Source of the DNA: Mantis religiosa
Lineage: Eukaryota > Arthropoda > Insecta > Mantodea > Mantidae
Assembly: GCA_030765055.1 (NCBI GenBank)
Contig: CM060953.1
Location: forward strand, 102,448,963 to 102,512,962
DNA: 64,000 bases
Direction of reading: 5' to 3'
The first letter of the stretch is position 1, and every line of letters starts with the position of its first letter. A program made the position numbers and the translations under genes. Below, one piece after another: positions 26,110-37,225 of this stretch. Below the pieces are notes generated by a model. It saw only the letters and a list, made by a program, of their open reading frames with translations, ran no database searches and was not told the DNA's origin.

Positions 26110-26600
26110 AACTCAACTATGCTTAAAATATGATTCATTTCCATTATGGATAAGAAACTCATCTTCATTATAAAAACAATGGGTTAACAAATAAAGTTTG
26201 AGCTCTTTTTTAAAAGATTTCTGGCAATGACTTCAGTCTGGTAATATGTTGAAGTATTTTGCTCCAGCATAAATAATATTTTTATTTCTGAACTGGCGGC
26301 TATAAGATTGAAGAAAAGTCATTTTCTCTCCGAGTGTGGTGTTTGTGTATATCTTTATTTAGGCAAGGGGATACTGTTGAATGGTTTTTTTTTTTTTTTA
26401 CATACAAAATAACATAATTTACATATATGCAAAAGAGGGGTAAGATTTTGAATTTCTTCAAGTATGGTCTACATGACTCAGATTGTGGCAACTTAGCTAA
26501 AACTCTAACAGCCCTCTTCTGGAAAAAGGAGGTGTGCAAAAAGAGTCTTAAAAGCAGAACCCCATAACATAGCCACATATTCCATATGTGAATGAAATAA
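26110..26600 (-). pseudogene. LINE ORF2 C-terminus, truncated
   Basis: The minus strand reads 'FFQKRAVRVLAKLPQSESC', 'YLKKFKILPLFCIYVNYVI', and later 'YAGAKYFNILPD' and 'CFYNEDEFL'. This is the conserved tail of the same LINE type as at 29178-30553 ('KRAVRLIQGLKQTESC', 'CFYSINEFL'). No catalytic RT motif remains. A T-run interrupts it at 26389-26399. Confidence 0.6.
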
Positions 26601-26710
26601 GAAAAAGTATGTAATTTAGTTTATTTGGGTGTATTAGCAGTGCTTCTAAATACTTTTTTTTTTTTTTGGAGCCAAGTATGACAAAATTTCCTCTTATTTT
26701 CTTTTCAAAA

Positions 26711-27260
<550 letters not shown>

Positions 27261-27456
27261 TGCATGTTCATTTGGAGGTATAATCCTTGTAGAATCATTG
27301 TGATAACATTGATGTTCATACTAGCAAAGCAGGAAAACATGCATAACTTTAACAGAAACTGGTAACTGTTAATGTTAAGTACTCATAGCCTTAAAAGTTT
27401 TACTCATTTTTCTAAATCTTACATATTAGTAAGTAAATAATGTTATTGTGTAACTA

Positions 27457-28959
27457 TTAACCGCTTTGCCAATGGCCATTTAAACCCTGAACGGCCGGGA
27501 AAGGATACCCAGTAAACAGAACAAGACATTTAAATTGTTAAATGCTGCAAAAATGCTTCATAAATAAATATTCGTATCTTCTGTATTTGTTAAGTTATCA
27601 TAGCGAAACAAAAACTGGTTTAAAGCCCTTTAAAGGGAGTATACATCTACAGTATCATAAAAATAGAGACTATATTAATAAATTGTTGAAATTTCATTAA
27701 TATGTATCACTGTAGAGAAAGCCATTCTTTGTGTCGAATGTGCCTAATGCTGAGTGTTACAAACTATATGTGTATATCAGCTGCATAAGCGAAGTTTTGG
27801 GTTCAAGGTTTATAGATTTCAGTTTATGCTACCACGCAATAGTAATTGTATATGTTGCATTACACAGGCTGGAAAGAAACCTCTGTCAGCATCTTGCTAA
27901 TTGCACAACCGAAGTTTATGGTAGCTGACTGTTTTCTTCGCTCAGTGCATATAGTAATTTTGACTATTTCAGAGTTCCGAGCAATTTCTTTAGCTAAAAC
28001 ACATTTGAAATATTTTAGTTAATTGATGGAAATTAATCATTTCTTCCCGCTAGCCATATATAGGCTAAGGTTTTTGATAGAGTCAACATGAAAAATTCAA
28101 TGCCATGGCCAGGATTTGAACCACAGATCTCCTGGTTTCCGTCCAGTCGCTCTAACCCATTGAGCTACCATGGCCAATGTGCCGTCCTGAGCCATGGTGT
28201 TTGTTAAATTCAATGAGAGGAAACAATATACTTCCTGCTGATCTGGCAGAACGAATCTTTGTTTATGAATGGTTCGTAATCTCTATTTACTCTATGCTCT
28301 AGAGAGTTCAAAGCTTATTATTCAGTTACTCTTACATGAAAAAGTGTATCAGCTGGAACACTGAGACACAATCCACCTTCCTGCTTACTACTGCCAGAAC
28401 AATCCAATTGAGTTAATGTGGGCTCAAATTATGTTGCAAGCAGAAATATTATTTTTAAACTGACTGACGTTGAACGGCTTACTCACAAAGAAATTGACAA
28501 AGAACACAACATGACTGGGAAAACTACGTGAGACATCAGATAAACTACAAAAAGACGACTTTTAGAAAGAAATAGCACAAAATGAGATTTTGTAACTTAT
28601 CATCATAAATTTGCAGTATTCAGACGATGAAGACACTGACAATGACGAATTATCTCTTAACGTAACATTCACAGCTATACGGATGCACCGCTGCCATTTT
28701 CATTGGATTAGAAAAATAAGTAATTCATAAACTATAATTAATTTTAAACTAAATATTTAAACCATTTGCGTAATATACACATATCCATGTTGCAATTGTG
28801 ATTTCAACAACTGCATTATTATAAAACTTTGGGAAATTCAGCTTACGTTCCCTTACGTCTAGCGCCAAGAAGACTTGCAAGTGTGCAAGAGAGAGGGAAA
28901 TATAAAAAGAGGGGGATAACGAGTAAGGTCCATAGACATGACACAACTATTGCTCAAAT
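27457..28959 (+). mobile_element. Possible 5' part of piggyBac element
   Basis: 'ttaaccgctttgcc' at 27457 resembles a piggyBac end (TTAA target plus CC-rich repeat). The acidic 'SDDEDTDNDELS' at about 28620-28655 resembles the N-terminus of piggyBac transposases. No continuous frame was found between these and the clear transposase piece at 28960. A SINE lies at 28017-28188. Confidence 0.35.
28017..28188 (-). mobile_element. SINE family C copy with tRNA-like head
   Basis: The minus-strand head (28174-28102) folds as a near-complete tRNA: seven-pair acceptor GCCATGG/CCATGGC, D arm with 'tagctcaatgggtta', and T arm with 'ggttcaaatcc'. The anticodon-like triplet is GGA, but U33 is C. The body continues 'attgaatttttcatg', ending 'ttccatcaatta', as in the copy at 34810-34986. 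The body beyond the tRNA part shows that it is a SINE, not a tRNA gene. The TSD is not clear. Confidence 0.75.
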
Positions 28960-29177
28960 AGTACTGGTTTGCCAAAAGATGTGAATACGAAGGCTCTAAG
29001 TAGAGCAGAAATGCAGGTGTATCAGCTCCCACCCTTGACCTATGTTGCTTGGCAAGACAGGAGGGTTGTTACAGCATTATCCAATTGCAGCTCTAAGATT
29101 TTGATGATTGATACTGGAAAAATTGATGCTCGTAACAAAATGTCAATTTTCAAGCCTGATATTACCCAGAAATACAA
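28960..29177 (+). pseudogene. piggyBac transposase fragment before LINE insertion
   Basis: Reads 'GLPKDVNTKALSRAEMQVY', then 'YVAWQDRRVVTALSN', a known piggyBac block (W.DkR.V..lS). It ends 'MSIFKPDITQKYN'. The reading is cut by a LINE at 29178 and resumes at 30561 with the next residues of the same protein. piggyBac transposase excises at TTAA sites. The N-terminal half is unrecognisable, so it is a dead copy. Confidence 0.7.
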
Positions 29178-30560
29178 AAGCATTTGATTGCGTACAGCAT
29201 GACATTCTTTTTGCAAACTATATAACTATGGAATTTGAGGTACTCCACTCAACTTAATAAAATTGTATCTTAACAATAGAACTCAGGTGACGAAAACCAC
29301 ACATCAGTCACACAATCACATAAAAGATTATTACTCAAAAAGTCTCGAAGTAAAATATGGAGTACAAGGTTCTGTTCTTGGCCCCCTACTGTTTATTATG
29401 TATATAAATGACATGCCAAATTTACCTGGAAGCAAAATTACAATGTATGCAGACGATACATCAATTATTAACACTGGCATCGGAGCAAAAAATTTAGAAA
29501 CAGTAACGTCACAAAATACAAGACACTTAATCCAGCACTTGCAGTCAAATAACTTACACGTCAATATAAACAAAACGAAATGTATACACTTCCGTACTCC
29601 ACAAAATAAAAACATAAAAAATATTGATATTTTCATTGGAAATGACAAAATAGAAGTAGAATACAGCAACTTTTTAGGAGTAATAATTGATCAACATCAC
29701 AATTGGGATAATCATATAGATAAAATATGCAAAAAGATCTGTACTAGTCTATTCATCATATAAAGATTTGCAGACTTACGCAATAAAGAGTTATTAACAA
29801 CAATATACTACGGACAAATCCATCCTCACCTCACCTACGGTATTATAGCAGTAAAAAGAAACATACAAACCGAGTTTTCTTACTGCAAAAAAAGAGCAGT
29901 GAGGCTGATCCAGGGATTAAAGCAAACTGAATCATGTTAAGAAGCATTTAAAAATCTACAAATTATGACTTTGTATTCATTACACATATATGAAACAATA
30001 CTGTACTTAAAAATTAAAGACAGCAACGGACAACTAAATAGAAACAACCATGATTACTTTACAAGAAAAAAAGTCAACTATCCGCCACAAATGCATTCAT
30101 TAGAATTATATAAAACTAAACCAACAGCATCAACATGTGAACTTAACAATAAACTTCCACCATACCTAAAAAGCATCCAAAACTTTTACTTCATTTTCAA
30201 AAAGGAACTTAAAAAATATTGGTAATTAATTGTTCTTTCACACTGGTGTGTGTAGGCTAAATTGTGGAAACAAAGTCAGAATGAAAAATTCAATGCCATA
30301 GCCAGGATTTGAACCACGGATCTTCTGACTCTAAGTTTTCTTAAAAAATATTGTATAAATGGATGTTTCTACTCAATAAATGAATTTTTAAACAAAGAAT
30401 TGTAAATACAGTAAATTTGTAAATAATAATGTATGATTATTCATGTACTTAGTAAATAACCTGTACCATTTTATTTCTTTGTTTTGTACATATACTTTGT
30501 AACCATGACGTATCCAAAAATATGTATATGTTTGAATAAAGAATGAATGAATGAATACAA
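29171..30560 (+). mobile_element. 5'-truncated LINE in piggyBac, 7-bp TSD
   Basis: 'aatacaa' at 29171-29177 and 30554-30560 bounds the LINE (29178-30553). RT reading starts at 'KAFDCVQHDILF'. Then come 'GVQGSVLGPLLFIMYINDM' and intact 'YADDTSI' at about 29449-29469, then 'FLGVIIDQHHNWDNHI', 'LTYGI' and 'KRAVRLIQGLKQTESC'. The 3' tail is 'gaataaagaatgaatgaatg', a GAAT repeat. Frames are lightly broken, so this is a fairly recent truncated copy. SINE C was later inserted at 30223-30337. Confidence 0.8.
30209..30352 (-). mobile_element. SINE family C, truncated, in LINE, 14-bp TSD
   Basis: 'cttaaaaaatattg' flanks 30223-30337. The minus-strand insert shows the T arm 'ggttcaaatcc' and the SINE C tail 'gcattgaatttttcat'; the tRNA 5' half is missing. 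Mental removal restores the LINE C-terminal frame into 'CINGCFYSINEFLN'. Confidence 0.8.
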
Positions 30561-31020
30561 TATGCATATGGATGCAGTGGATCTAGTAGATCAGGTATTA
30601 CACACATATCCCTCTTTGCGAAAAACAATCAAATGGAATAAAAAGTATTTTTACACCAGCTGGATATAACCATATACAATTGTTTAGTAATTTGGAGAGC
30701 TCTAAACCCACGGAAGACAGTGACATACCTGGACTTTCGCATATCAATAGGTCGCAGCCTAATTGAGCACTATAAAATTCAGAGACCTCTCCATACTGGG
30801 GGTAAGAAATCCACCACCTCAGCACCCCTCAGACTTGAAGGAAAACATTTTTCTAAAAGGGTACCACCCACAGCAAAAAAATTGCATCCCTTTAGAAAAT
30901 GTCTGGTGTGCCGCAAGAAAGGTGTCAGAAAGGAAACTAGTACGATTTGCCGTTAATGTGGAAATGTGTCCTTGTGTGTTTATCCCTGTTTTGAGGTGTA
31001 CCATTCAAGAAGAAACTTTC
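30561..31020 (+). pseudogene. piggyBac transposase C-terminus
   Basis: Starts 'MHMDAVDLVDQVLHTYPS' (the YN.yM.gVD..Dq block), then 'KTIKWNKKYFYT', and in another frame 'TYLDFRISIGRSLIEHY'. After these comes the zinc-binding tail 'HPFRKCLVCRKKGVRKETS', then 'CVYPCFEVYHSRRNF'. The cysteine-rich C-terminal domain is typical of piggyBac. Stops after 'TSWI' and 'STICR' and frame changes show decay. It is the direct continuation of 28960-29177 across the LINE. Confidence 0.75.
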
Positions 31021-31245
31021 AAAGGTAAGCTTTTACTTCTTATAGAATTTATTTAAATTTACTGTAAAACAAAGTTTAAAAGAATTATCATTAAATGCAT
31101 GTATGCACAGGGCATCTATACATGTCCATATTGTTTTGGGGCCTTTTAACTTGCACTGTAAGTATAGATATCGTACATTGGCAAGTAAACATTAACATAC
31201 AAAAGTTAATATTATTCACATGAAATGAGATGTGAACCATATTTA

Positions 31246-31405
31246 CCTCAGAACCAATACCTTCGAGTGAATGAAGCAATTCATTTTTATCTGGGACGAA
31301 GTCAGATCTTTCATGGAGTTACTTCTTTCACTGAATCTGCTGAACAGCTCATTAATTGCTCGTTTCTCAGAATCAAGGCACGAAGCTTTATTACTGTTAT
31401 CCATT
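31246..31405 (-). CDS. Candidate first coding exon of a host gene (unidentified)
   Basis: A minus-strand ATG at 31403-31405 lies in a good insect start context (aacaaaATGG). It opens a polar, non-repetitive frame beginning 'MDNSNKASCLDSEKRAINEL', with 'FSRFSERSNSMKDLTSSQ' later. Possible 5' splice sites are AAG|GTATTG and GAG|GTAAAT at the end of the frame (about 31246-31265). I do not recognise the protein, and no second exon was found. It may equally be a chance ORF in the 0.7 kb between piggyBac and hAT. Confidence 0.25.
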
Positions 31406-31700
31406 TTGTTGTCCCTTAACATTGTTTTCATGCCAGAGACAAGAGAAAACCAGCAGGGGTAAGAAATCAGACATTGCATGCTGCTGCAATCTCTAGGCAA
31501 ACCACCAAACAGCTTACTTATAAATGAACTATAGATCCTTACCATTATTTACCTTCATTAACTCTGTTTTATCTTAAATGTCCCTTACCATTATAGCCCT
31601 TCAATTATACAGTATTTCAGGGTAGTTTAAACTAATAAAGTTTTTCATATGTATTATTTCTTTTGGCTTAAATAAAATATTTTAAGAAGACTAGTTTTCC

Positions 31701-34562
31701 CTTTAGTGCAGTGGCGGCTCGTGGGCGCGGAAACGGTTTTACTTGCTAAGTATTGACAACAATAAATTATTACACTTGTAAATTTTAAGAACAATTCTTT
31801 TCAAATGCTACCTCTACAACACACAACCTTTGCCCAAAGCTGCATATTAATATGCATGCAACATATAAAAGGATGTTATTAGAACATCATTCAAGCTCAT
31901 GCAAATCCATATGAGCTGCCACTACACCAGTGTAATTTTTTTTTTTTTTTTTTTTTTTTTTTTCCACAGATTCACACGCATATCACTGAATGTACACAAA
32001 TTAAATCTCGTATTTGATATTTGTTCAGTTTATCATGAATTGCACTTTTGACCAATCTATGTTCTTTAATTTAATGAAATTTTCCATCACTCTGTCATCA
32101 AAATCCTGCATGTTACTGATAGGGGCCTTATTTATGGACAGCATTGCTAAAGCACTGAGTCTGTCGTTTGTTATTGTATTTCTTAAAAGCATTTTTATCC
32201 TTTTCAGAGTGGAAAAGCAACATTTTGGTTCCGCAGTCTCCTCGGTGTTTTTATGATAATTTTCCAAAAGCTTTGTGACTTCACTGAACACTACGAAAGT
32301 TTATTTTCGTAATGAAATGGAGAAGTTTCAATGCTCCTAGAATGTTAGTCATTTCGTCTTTAAATTAGCTGTAACTCTGTGCGCAGTTTTCCTTGCTGTA
32401 GAAAAGGATAGAATTGCATCACTAGTGTGAAAATTTCTTCCGGAAAACATTCACAAAAGTCCTTAAATAAGACATTACACAGCAAAGATGCAGCTCTTAT
32501 GTGTCATTATAAGCAGATTTATTGTGAAAGTAGTTGTGATGATGTCACACTCCTCCTTGGGCATTTCCAACCCTTGCACATTCCATACTTTTTCTTTTCT
32601 TTGGTGGCTGTGGACATTCTTCACTTAATTTTTTTGTACTTCATCAATGTTCAATCTTTCTTTTTCCACTTGTTTAAATATAAGGATGTCATTCTGTAAC
32701 ATTACATTATCTTTGATCTTTTTTTGAAGTTGCTGGTATAAAATGTCCACATGAAGTAGGATTTTGTGAAAAGCTCTTAACCAAAAACTAAAATTTGGAT
32801 CTTTAAGAGCTCTTCTGTAGCTACTGGCTTCATTTATTGTGGTTATATTACTGCAACTCTCTTCAATAATTTTGAACCAATATTTCAGGTTTTCTATATA
32901 TTTGTACATAACGTTGACGGTACGAATGATGTAATTCCATCTTGTTAAAGCAACTCTGGGCAATCTTGCTTGCACTACTTTTTCTAAAATATCAGATCAC
33001 AAAAAGGAATTGGAAAAGAATGCTGGAATATCCGACAGATCTGTAAAGAACACGCGTACCTGGGAAATAGGGTTAGTTGCCTTTTGTATGATTAAATTCA
33101 ACTGGTGTGCATATAAATGGACAAAGTATGCATATGGATATGTTTCCTTATTTGGGCCTGTATTCCAACAGTCCTTCCACTCATAACACTGGCCCCATCA
33201 AAGGTTTGAGCAATGAGCTTTTCTTTGCTATTTCCAAGAGGCAGGTGGATTTCATTCCTTATGCACTTTGACAGAGATTCCGCATCCCTTCCTTCATGGT
33301 TCACAAAAGCCCAAATCTCTCATTTACAAATTCCTCATATATGTAATGGAATACCAAAACCATCTGACAGTGATTTGAAACGTCAGTTGTCTCATCACAC
33401 TGAATGGGAACAAACTCAGAAGCTCATGTCTGTTGCCCTATTTTCTCCATACAGACTTTCAACATACAGTCTAATAGATAATCTGCACTATTTTCGAAGT
33501 TCCTCTAAATACTGAGGTTGTTTCTAAATGTTCCTTCATCACTGTATCCAGTTCAGCTGTATAGTCCATGAGGCCGCTGTACACCTGTGGATAGGAAGAA
33601 GTACCAGATTGGTCATGTGCTTGTAAAGTTAGTTTAAACACAGCGCAAAACTTCACATATGAAATAAGACTTTTTAAAATATGTTTATTTTCTGTCACTT
33701 GAATGTTATGTTTCTTAACATTTTCTTTAAACATCAAGTCAAGACATGATGCAATGTTTTGTTTTCCTAGGGGTGACATATGTACCACACTTATCATATG
33801 GTTGCACTGAATGTTCATGTTTGTTTATTTTTTCTGTTAAATGTTTTATATTACTGTCCACCCTTATCTGTCCACAAACAATTGACACATTTAGGGACAA
33901 ACAAAACACACAGATAGCAGAAAAAGTACTTGAGAATTTCGCAGCCACAGATCCAGTCACATTTTCTTATATCTGACCTTAGAACTAAGGTGCCTCTTAA
34001 ACACCCGGTTTTCATTTTTCTTAGTTTCTACAAGAATTTGGAATTGGAAAGGTTTCAATTGTACTTTTTCTTCAAGAGTCAACCTTGAAAATTGCACTTC
34101 CATTAGTAATTTTACAAAGCTATATATTATTCTTTATTCACTGGATTTTGTCACATGTAACACTCTGTTAATGTTTGTAACTCCACAAAGAACACTAAAA
34201 TAAGAAATCCGTGCATTTTAGCAATATAAAACTGCTCTGCGGATTGCTCTAGGTGCGAACAGAACCACGCCGGATGAGCCCAAGCAAAGTCCTTCCCCTA
34301 CTCCCTCGCCATGTTCAGAGCTGCATGCCTTCTGTTACGTGTGAATGCAGCAGGCGGGCGCTAATCTTACCGCGCCGAGCCATATACAGTAGGTATGAAG
34401 ATATCACTTTTACTACCTTATAAAGCTTTCTCATATTTTAAAAGTAAACTATCCTTATTTGTCGAAAGGCCATGGTTCATTTATTTCTGTAAGATTTCTT
34501 TTAGGGTGGGGGGGGGGGCGCGTGCCTTCGTGCTCTTATGACGAACAGCCCCTGCTTAAGTG
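31701..34562 (-). mobile_element. hAT transposon, full-length, decayed, 8-bp TSD
   Basis: Ends: plus-strand CAGTGGCGGCTCGT at 31709 and, inverted, CAGGGGCTGTTCGT ending at 34554. The flanks are 'ctttagtg' (31701-31708) and 'cttaagtg' (34555-34562), an 8-bp TSD with one mismatch, as expected for hAT. The 2846-bp length fits an autonomous element. Coding remnants are on the minus strand. A poly-T tract at about 31937-31964 and a G-run near 34507-34518 lie inside. Confidence 0.85.
32025..33960 (-). pseudogene. hAT transposase (ZMYM/TTF type), decayed
   Basis: In order on the minus strand: 'MTGSVAAKFSSTF' (about 33960), 'NIASCLDLMFKENVKKHNI' and 'LKSLISYVKFCAVFKLTL' (33800-33640). Then come 'SKEKLIAQTFDGASVMSG' (about 33230, the catalytic DGA region), 'LPRVALTRWNYIIRTVN' (32960) and 'EPKCCFSTLKRIKMLL' (about 32240-32200). 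The last block is the C-terminal dimerisation region of hAT/ZMYM1-like proteins. Frames are broken in at least five places. It is the coding part of the element bounded by TIRs at 31709 and 34554, hence a transposon and not a host ZMYM gene. Confidence 0.75.
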
Positions 34563-34796
34563 AACATTTTTTCCCCTACATCTCTATTATGGTTTCCCCA
34601 CTGCAAAGGATTTTACAGACTACTTAGGAAATTGCAAGATACCTTTATTCTAATGGATGTTTTAATCAATAAATTTATGTCCCTTGTATTTCCATCCTGA
34701 CCAAAATTGTTTACTGTTTGTACCAGAAGGCACCTTTCCTAGCATACAGAGAATAGAATCAAGGGGTGTTATGAAATGCAGCAAGTGACATGTAAC

Positions 34797-34999
34797 AATA
34801 TATACCTAATGACGGCAAATTCGCCATGTTAGTTCAATGGGTAAGAGCGAATGGATGGAAACCAGTATATCCGTGGTTCAAATCCCGGTCGTGGCATTGA
34901 ACTTTTCACGTCGACTCTATCAATCCAAAATCTTAGCCTGTATACTGCTAGTATGAAGAAATGATTAATTTCCATCAATTAACTTAAATATATACCTAA
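34797..34999 (+). mobile_element. SINE family C, complete, 13-bp TSD
   Basis: 'aatatatacctaa' at 34797-34809 and 34987-34999 flanks a 177-bp element. Its tRNA-like head ('ttagttcaatgggtaagagc', then B box 'ggttcaaatcc') is followed by 'attgaacttttcac', ending 'ttccatcaatta'. Same family as 28017-28188 and 30223-30337. It has no poly-A tail; the 3' end is a short AT-rich sequence. Confidence 0.85.
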
Positions 35000-35159
35000 A
35001 TTTCTGCAAATGAAGGTTCACAAGCATAAAACTGTATCCTAAAAAAGAAAATTATTTATTAAAGACACCATAGCAATTCACAGTCATGGCACAGATAAAT
35101 GTATTGAAATATGAGTCAAATTCTTAACATTCTTGTGATGGAACATTAAGGCTTTGATG

Positions 35160-35658
35160 GTATTGTAACTTTTTGGGTTCGTAAAATAAAAAGTCTAGTT
35201 TGCAAAAATTCAAAATGCTTTTTATTTCCATAGAAAGTCACTTTTGTACAGCCCTGAGCTGACGTACATAGACAAACGCAACCTTCAAGGTTGTCTGCCA
35301 CACAACTGCAAACAAAAGAATTCACTTTCAAATCACTACACAGCTGAACGCGCAAGATTATCAGTTTTTGACTCCAATCACGCACTGACTGGCTCTGACA
35401 GCCGCGCTGCTTATTTATAACCGAACCACCATTTCTAGAAAGTTGTCGAAGCTTCACAGTCTTTCACAATGGCAGGCGAAGGAGAGGGAACTGTCCAGAC
35501 ATTTCTGGCTCTTTCTCTCTCGGCAAGTAACAAGTGCTCATCGGCTCCATGGGCATGGCTTGGGCGCTATCTGTCTCTCTCACTCGCTGCTTATCTCTCT
35601 CAGCATTTGTATACACGTGGGCCACAGCCCACCACAAAACAATGCCTCGCAACAGTAT
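35160..35658 (-). mobile_element. Solo Gypsy LTR, 491 bp, 4-bp TSD
   Basis: On the minus strand the LTR starts TGTTGCGAGGCA (35654) and ends AAAAAGTTACA (35164). It has a TATA-like run near 35415, a poly(A) signal in 'gaaataaaaagca', and the family ending 'acgaacccaaaaagttaca'. 'gtat' lies on both sides (35160-35163, 35655-35658). The length equals the LTRs of the element at 50850-56729. No internal sequence remains, so it arose by LTR-LTR recombination. Confidence 0.8.
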
Positions 35659-36384
35659 TATCTTCATTGGATGTTCACTCTCTTTCTCATAACTGTTAGT
35701 TCCATGGTTCACCAGGGAACTCATTTGTTAGCCACTCTTTTGGAGTGGGATGCAAGAATTTTGAAGCTCTTCCTACAGGCTGAGGTGAGCATGTCTTGGA
35801 ATACACTGACTGCATCTTCAGTTTTGTTGCTTTCTGACACCACATTCTCTAATTCCCTATCTAGCTGTTTTATATTATCTGTTTCAATCCTGTAATGAAA
35901 TTTTATTGCCTCTGCAATATGAGTATCAAGTTTCTTGAGATCGCCTTCTCTAATAATGTATCTGGGCCCATAATAATATTGTCGCGAAGCCGTTATCTAC
36001 AATAGCACGGCTTGTGTACACAAAGAGCTGGCAAATAAAAATAGCTAAGATAAAGGACTTGCCAGCATAGATTAAGTTACGCTTCTGGAAGGTGATAGAA
36101 TATTTGGTTTCTTTATTGTTCTGGAACAGTCTCGAATTTATCAATGAGGTATTTAACAAGGAGACGACTCGCCAAGAGTCACTCGTGAACAGATGTGTAA
36201 CACGAGTGTTGTAAACAGAGGTAATCAGACGTTTGTGATCATTGACCTTGGTAGACTGTGTATGTGACGTAATTCTGTTACGTAAGGATTGAACAGAGTG
36301 TATCTCTACGCAAATAAAGAATGTTTTGAACTTCTGCAACTTGGACTTGTAATTCTACCAAACCACAAAGTCACAACTGGTGTG

Positions 36385-37225
36385 AGGAGTGAGACATACC
36401 AAGGGAGGCAGCATTAGAAAAGATTTTAGCAGAGGTGAAACAAATGAAGATGGCTAACGACATCACCGAGAAGATGGAAGAAATGAAGGCCAAATTAACA
36501 GCGAAGACGGAAACGGCAATCAACTGAAGGAAATGAGAACGGCGAACGATAGCCTGGCCGAGATGACAGAATTGACCACGGAGATGAAAGCGGCAAACAA
36601 GGCCCTCGCTGCAAAGTCCGAAGAGCAGTTGACCGGCGTGAGGGATGACGTCACGGAGCTGGGCAAGCGGATGGGTCAAGTGGACGAGCGCGTCGAAGAC
36701 CTGGTGAGCTAAATTAACGAGCTGGAGGCTGAACGCAGTTAAGAGAACGGCGGCACCCAAGGACATCTGGGAGGCCCTGCAGAATCGCTTTGGAACCACC
36801 ACTTAGCCGCAGCATACCGCAGCCAGGGAAGACGGTGCAGGAGTTCGCCCTGGCAATCGAGCAGATGGCCAGTAAAGCCTTAGTCCACCTCCCACCAGAG
36901 TTCGTACCCCGAGAGCTGCCTACAACTTTGTCGAGGGGTACGAGACACGGAGATTGGTCAGTGCCTAATGCTCAGCGATTACAAAACCATCCACGAGGCG
37001 CTAACGGCAGCATTAAGGATGGAGGTGGCCAAGATGATGGCTACTCCGACGTCGCAAACCAGCAGTGTCCGCTGCACTGGAGACCGAAGGCCAGTCGAGG
37101 GACGCTGGCGAAGACCTAGTGACGTGTGCTGCGGGTGCGGCCAGCCGGGACAACTGGAGACAGCCGACATCAGGAAGAGCAGCCGAAGAACGAGTAAGGC
37201 CCGGCGTGGCGAGGGGCACGTCAAC
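36385..37225 (+). pseudogene. Gypsy copy 1 gag remnant
   Basis: Pieces of a charged coiled-coil N-terminus ('MKMANDITEKMEEMKAKL' like), then 'GVRDDVTELGKRMGQVDER'. A large deletion follows, then 'LREFALAIEQMASKALV'-type capsid sequence (36840-36900) and a zinc knuckle-like 'CCGCGQPG' at about 37125. Compared with the gag at 51344-52670, about 270 bp in the middle are missing. Many frameshifts. Confidence 0.6.

Noticed and set aside
28102..28174. Functional tRNA gene (anticodon-like GGA)
   Set aside because: U33 is C, the sequence is followed by a SINE body seen in two other copies, and one copy has a TSD.
32025..33960. Host ZMYM1-like gene
   Set aside because: Lies inside a TIR- and TSD-bounded hAT element and is full of frameshifts.
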